DNA from: CALAGB01 sp963789565
GTDB lineage: Bacteria; Chloroflexota; Chloroflexia; Thermomicrobiales; Thermomicrobiaceae
Direction of reading: 5' to 3'
Assembly (NCBI GenBank): GCA_963789565.1
Contig: CAWBKX010000002.1
Span: 186,001 to 250,000, forward strand
DNA: 64,000 nt
The position numbers were made by a program, and so were the translations under genes. This document shows, piece by piece, positions 61,906 to 64,000 of the stretch. A model generated the notes under the pieces. The model did no database searches, was not told the origin of the DNA, and saw nothing but the letters and a program-made list of their open reading frames with translations. The first letter of the stretch is position 1. Each line of letters opens with the position of its first letter.

Positions 61906-62334
61906 TTGGAGTCATCCATGAACGCAGAAACCACATGCGAAGCGCCATCCAACAAGCACGTCTTCGTTATCAATGGCGCGGTTGCGGTGCTCGGTCTGGT
62001 CCGCGAACTCCTTCAGGAAGAGGCGTTCACTGTAACGACGACCAACTTTGTGCCGCAAACCTGGAATCAGATTGACGCGCTGCAGCCCGACTTGGTCATG
62101 GTCGACCTGGCCGTCGGGCAGACGCAGGGGTGGGACCTGTTGGAGAAGCTGAAGGGACAGTTGTCGACCAAGAACATTCCCGTCATCATTTTTTCGACCG
62201 ATCCAAACCTCTTGGACGTTGCCGGGCAACAGTCGAGTCGTTTTGGTGGCCAACGGCTCATCGCGAAACCCTTCGATGTCGAGGAACTTCTGGTTGCGGT
62301 TCACGACCTGATCGGCCAATCCGGCGCGGATTGA
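61906..62334 (+). CDS. Atypical receiver (REC) domain protein
   Basis: A 142-residue stand-alone receiver. The phospho-acceptor is D67 in LVMVDLAV, the switch Ser is S97 in IIFSTD and the conserved lysine is K121 in IAKPFD. However, the first strand reads VFVINGA, so the two acidic residues that bind Mg2+ are absent. It may not be phosphorylated normally. The TTG at 61906 has GGAGG 6 bases upstream; an ATG four codons later is possible. No histidine kinase is nearby. Confidence 0.8.
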   Translation: MESSMNAETTCEAPSNKHVFVINGAVAVLGLVRELLQEEAFTVTTTNFVPQTWNQIDALQPDLVMVDLAVGQTQGWDLLEKLKGQLSTKNIPVIIFSTDPNLLDVAGQQSSRFGGQRLIAKPFDVEELLVAVHDLIGQSGAD

Positions 62335-62390
62335 CTCGGTTCTTTCCCCGACAATGGCCAGTTCATACAAATTCGCCTAAGAGAACGTAG

Positions 62391-62487
62391 TGGCGAGGGC
62401 GCATGGGAGTCGAACCCACCGGCGAGGCTCGTCACCCCGCCCAACAGTTTTGAAGACTGCACAGGCCACCGGGCCCGATCCGCCCCC
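62391..62487 (-). tRNA. selC: tRNA-Sec (anticodon UCA)
   Basis: A 97-base tRNA gene with encoded CCA. The acceptor starts GGGGGCGG and pairs with GCGCCCTC (one G-T pair, position 8 a G-G mismatch). The D stem has 6 bp with a 4-base loop (CGGGCC-CGGT-GGCCTG), the anticodon loop is CTTCAAA on a 5-bp stem, giving UCA, and a 7-bp variable arm (GGCGGGG/CCTCGCC) precedes the T arm with GTTCGACTC. The extended D stem and long variable arm are the marks of selenocysteine tRNA. It implies UGA recoding in this organism, with selA, selB and selD outside the window. Confidence 0.93.
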
Positions 62488-62579
62488 ACAGATTCGAGAC
62501 AACACCTTACCAGACGAGGGCATTACGCCTCAGCCGGTCCCGCGATCGATTGCGGCGCGCTTCTTGCCCGAACAGCCTT

Positions 62580-62840
62580 CTAGTTCTTCGCGTCGCGACG
62601 CCGCTCGTAGGCCGCTTCCATGAGCGTGTCGACGTCATCATTGGTGAAGAGATACGTCTGCGGATAACTATAGATGGCGCCGTTCGCGGTCTCCGCCCCC
62701 GCCACCTGGCCCTTAATCAGGAAGCCTTCGGGCGTTTCCACTACCACGATCTGCGTGAAGGCGTTGCTATCGAGATAGTTGCCGACGGCGCGAAATGCGT
62801 CCTCGTAACGCGTGCGAGATTTACCGCTGTGGTCAAGCAT
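62580..62840 (-). CDS. Small conserved-looking protein (unknown)
   Basis: An 86-residue soluble protein. It begins MLDHSGKSRTRYEDAFRAVG and shows a pattern of a helix, two beta strands (FTQIVVVETPEGFLIKGQVA) and a C-terminal charged helix. I do not recognise the family. It lies 93 bases before the tRNA-Sec gene and 62 bases after the ThDP enzyme gene on the same strand, so it may be in one operon with the latter. Confidence 0.6.
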   Translation of the reverse strand: MLDHSGKSRTRYEDAFRAVGNYLDSNAFTQIVVVETPEGFLIKGQVAGAETANGAIYSYPQTYLFTNDDVDTLMEAAYERRRDAKN

Positions 62841-62902
62841 GCTGCCGCCCCTCTCTCGGGTATAGCCGGTGAGTTCCGCCGCTTGAGTCCGCCGCAGACA
62901 CG

Positions 62903-64000
62903 CTATCTGATGCGGTGGAACTCGAAAAAGCCCTCATGGTGGTCGCTCGGGTCGACTCGCACGTCAACGACCGCTGGCTGACCGGCCGCATTCGCCTCAC
63001 GGGCGCCCTCGAGCGCCGCCCGCAGGTCGTGACTGTCCTCGACTCGACGTGCCCAGCAACCGGCACTCTCGGCCAATTTGACGAAGTCGAACCGCGCGGT
63101 GAACTCAGTCGCGATGATGCGGTTGTCGAGTCCCTCGCGTTGCGTCCATTGTGGCCAGCCTAACGCGCCGTCGTTCAGTACCACCCAGGTCACGGGCGCT
63201 TGTTCCTGAACGGCCGTCGGCAGTTCGTGCAGCGCCATCTGAAACGCACCGTCTCCTGTCGTGCAGATCACCTGCCGGTCGGGGCAGGTCAGCTTCGCGG
63301 CGATGGCGCCACACACCCCCAGTCCCATCGCGGTCTGCTCGGCGGGCGGAACCAGACATCCTGGATTCAACACCTGATAATACGGCCAATAGTAGGCCCA
63401 AAGGTCCTGTCCTCCGTTTTCGAGAACGAGAATGGTGTTGTCCCCGAAAACATCGTTCAGCTCGTGAACGATTCGCTTGCCCATGACGGGAGAGGAATCA
63501 ATCGACGCGTCGTCCGCCATCTCATTCAGCGCTCGCTTGCGGCGTGCAACCAGATCGTCGACGCGTTTCGTATTGGCCGTGATCCCGCGAGCTTGTGCGG
63601 CCCCGGCGATTTGGCTCAGAGCGAGGCCGGCGTCTGCTTGTATGGCGACATCCGGGATCCAGTTCCGCCCAAATTCAAACGGATCGATGTCGATCTGGAC
63701 GAACTTGGCTCCCTCCGGGAAGTATTGGAAGACGCCGGACTGAAACTCCTCCATGCGTGAGCCAAGGGTAATCAGGAGATCAGCCTCCTGATATACGGAG
63801 CGCGGGTACTGGGTGCGGTAGAGTCCCACCGATCCAGCGAACATCGGATGAGATTCCGCGATGATGCCGCGCCCGGCCGGAGTGGCGAGCACCGGAATGC
63901 CGAGACTGTCGGCGAAAGTTTCCACTTCGGCGAAGGCGCCCGAGAGGACGGCTCCTCCACCACACACCAGTACCGGTCGCTCGCTCTGCTCGATCAGATC
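62903..64000 (-). CDS. ThDP-dependent enzyme (acetolactate synthase-like), C-terminal part
   Basis: The reading frame is open to the right edge, giving 365 codons of the central and C-terminal domains. The central domain begins DLIEQSERPVLVCGGGA, which is the usual form. The ThDP motif is GDGAFQMALHELPT through VVLNDGALGW, and the quinone/FAD-type domain is ahead of it. Members include acetolactate synthase, benzoylformate decarboxylase and oxalyl-CoA decarboxylase; the N-terminal half that would discriminate is missing. The small gene at 62580 follows on its strand. Confidence 0.88.
   Translation of the reverse strand, partial: DLIEQSERPVLVCGGGAVLSGAFAEVETFADSLGIPVLATPAGRGIIAESHPMFAGSVGLYRTQYPRSVYQEADLLITLGSRMEEFQSGVFQYFPEGAKFVQIDIDPFEFGRNWIPDVAIQADAGLALSQIAGAAQARGITANTKRVDDLVARRKRALNEMADDASIDSSPVMGKRIVHELNDVFGDNTILVLENGGQDLWAYYWPYYQVLNPGCLVPPAEQTAMGLGVCGAIAAKLTCPDRQVICTTGDGAFQMALHELPTAVQEQAPVTWVVLNDGALGWPQWTQREGLDNRIIATEFTARFDFVKLAESAGCWARRVEDSHDLRAALEGAREANAAGQPAVVDVRVDPSDHHEGFFEFHRIR

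Noticed and set aside
1..64000. In-frame UGA selenoprotein gene inside the window
   Set aside because: With tRNA-Sec present I looked for genes ending early at UGA before a conserved continuation; every recognised gene here reaches its family's usual end or the window edge.
1..64000. CRISPR array, insertion sequence or prophage
   Set aside because: No regularly spaced repeats, transposase, integrase or phage structural genes were seen.

Overview
The window is about 60% GC, bacterial, densely coded and free of insertion sequences, prophage genes and CRISPR arrays. Gene order and content suggest a member of the Chloroflexota, possibly close to the Thermomicrobia. The reasons are the run secY-adk-map-infA-rpmJ-rpsM-rpsK-rpsD-rpoA-rplQ-truA-rplM-rpsI, frequent TTG and GTG starts, an actinobacterial/Chloroflexi-type Psp set (PspA, PspAA, PspAB with HtpX), DUF4012 and DUF1616 proteins beside an exopolysaccharide cluster, and a LysM protein with a cysteine-rich N-terminus. 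The placement is an inference; no 16S rRNA gene is present.

Layout. 1-6915: the end of the spc operon and the alpha operon, ending at a terminator near 6944-6979. 7382-11446: a minus-strand housekeeping group (endonuclease III, histidine phosphatase, MBL hydrolase, P1 peptidase, TIM-barrel protein). 11570-18037: malQ, DUF983, a PRC-barrel protein, Hsp20, pncB, an SUMF1-domain protein and a rhodanese. 18050-23525: a UbiB-family kinase and two ABC-2 exporter pairs on the minus strand. 23690-26279: htpX-pspAB facing pspA-pspAA across a shared terminator, a membrane-stress module. 26401-44166: a large surface-polysaccharide locus. It has a divergent DUF4012 protein, then a structured leader RNA, a Wzz/BY-kinase-like protein, an initiating sugar transferase, a Gfo/Idh dehydrogenase and DegT aminotransferase pair, Wzy-like and Wzx-like membrane proteins, three glycosyltransferases and a GDP-mannose-type dehydrogenase, followed by DUF1616 and LysM proteins. 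44244-52482: a DJ-1 protein, a lytic transglycosylase, a C1 peptidase, a GMC oxidoreductase, an Lrp-type domain protein, a geranylgeranyl-reductase-like flavoprotein and one small unknown. 53016-61362: an eight-gene minus-strand catabolic operon. It runs from a GntR regulator through an oligopeptide-type ABC importer (without its ATPases), two Gfo/Idh dehydrogenases and an FAH-family enzyme to an HpaI-type aldolase, with a canonical promoter at one end and a perfect terminator hairpin at the other. 61906-64000: an atypical receiver protein, a selenocysteine tRNA, a small unknown and the C-terminal part of a ThDP-dependent enzyme that runs off the window.

The most unusual items are the tRNA-Sec (UCA anticodon, 6-bp D stem, long variable arm), the multi-helix leader RNA with its own terminator before the polysaccharide operon, clusters of perfect hairpins between ribosomal protein genes, a dense set of palindromes between hsp20 and pncB, and the catabolic operon, whose substrate cannot be named from known pathways.
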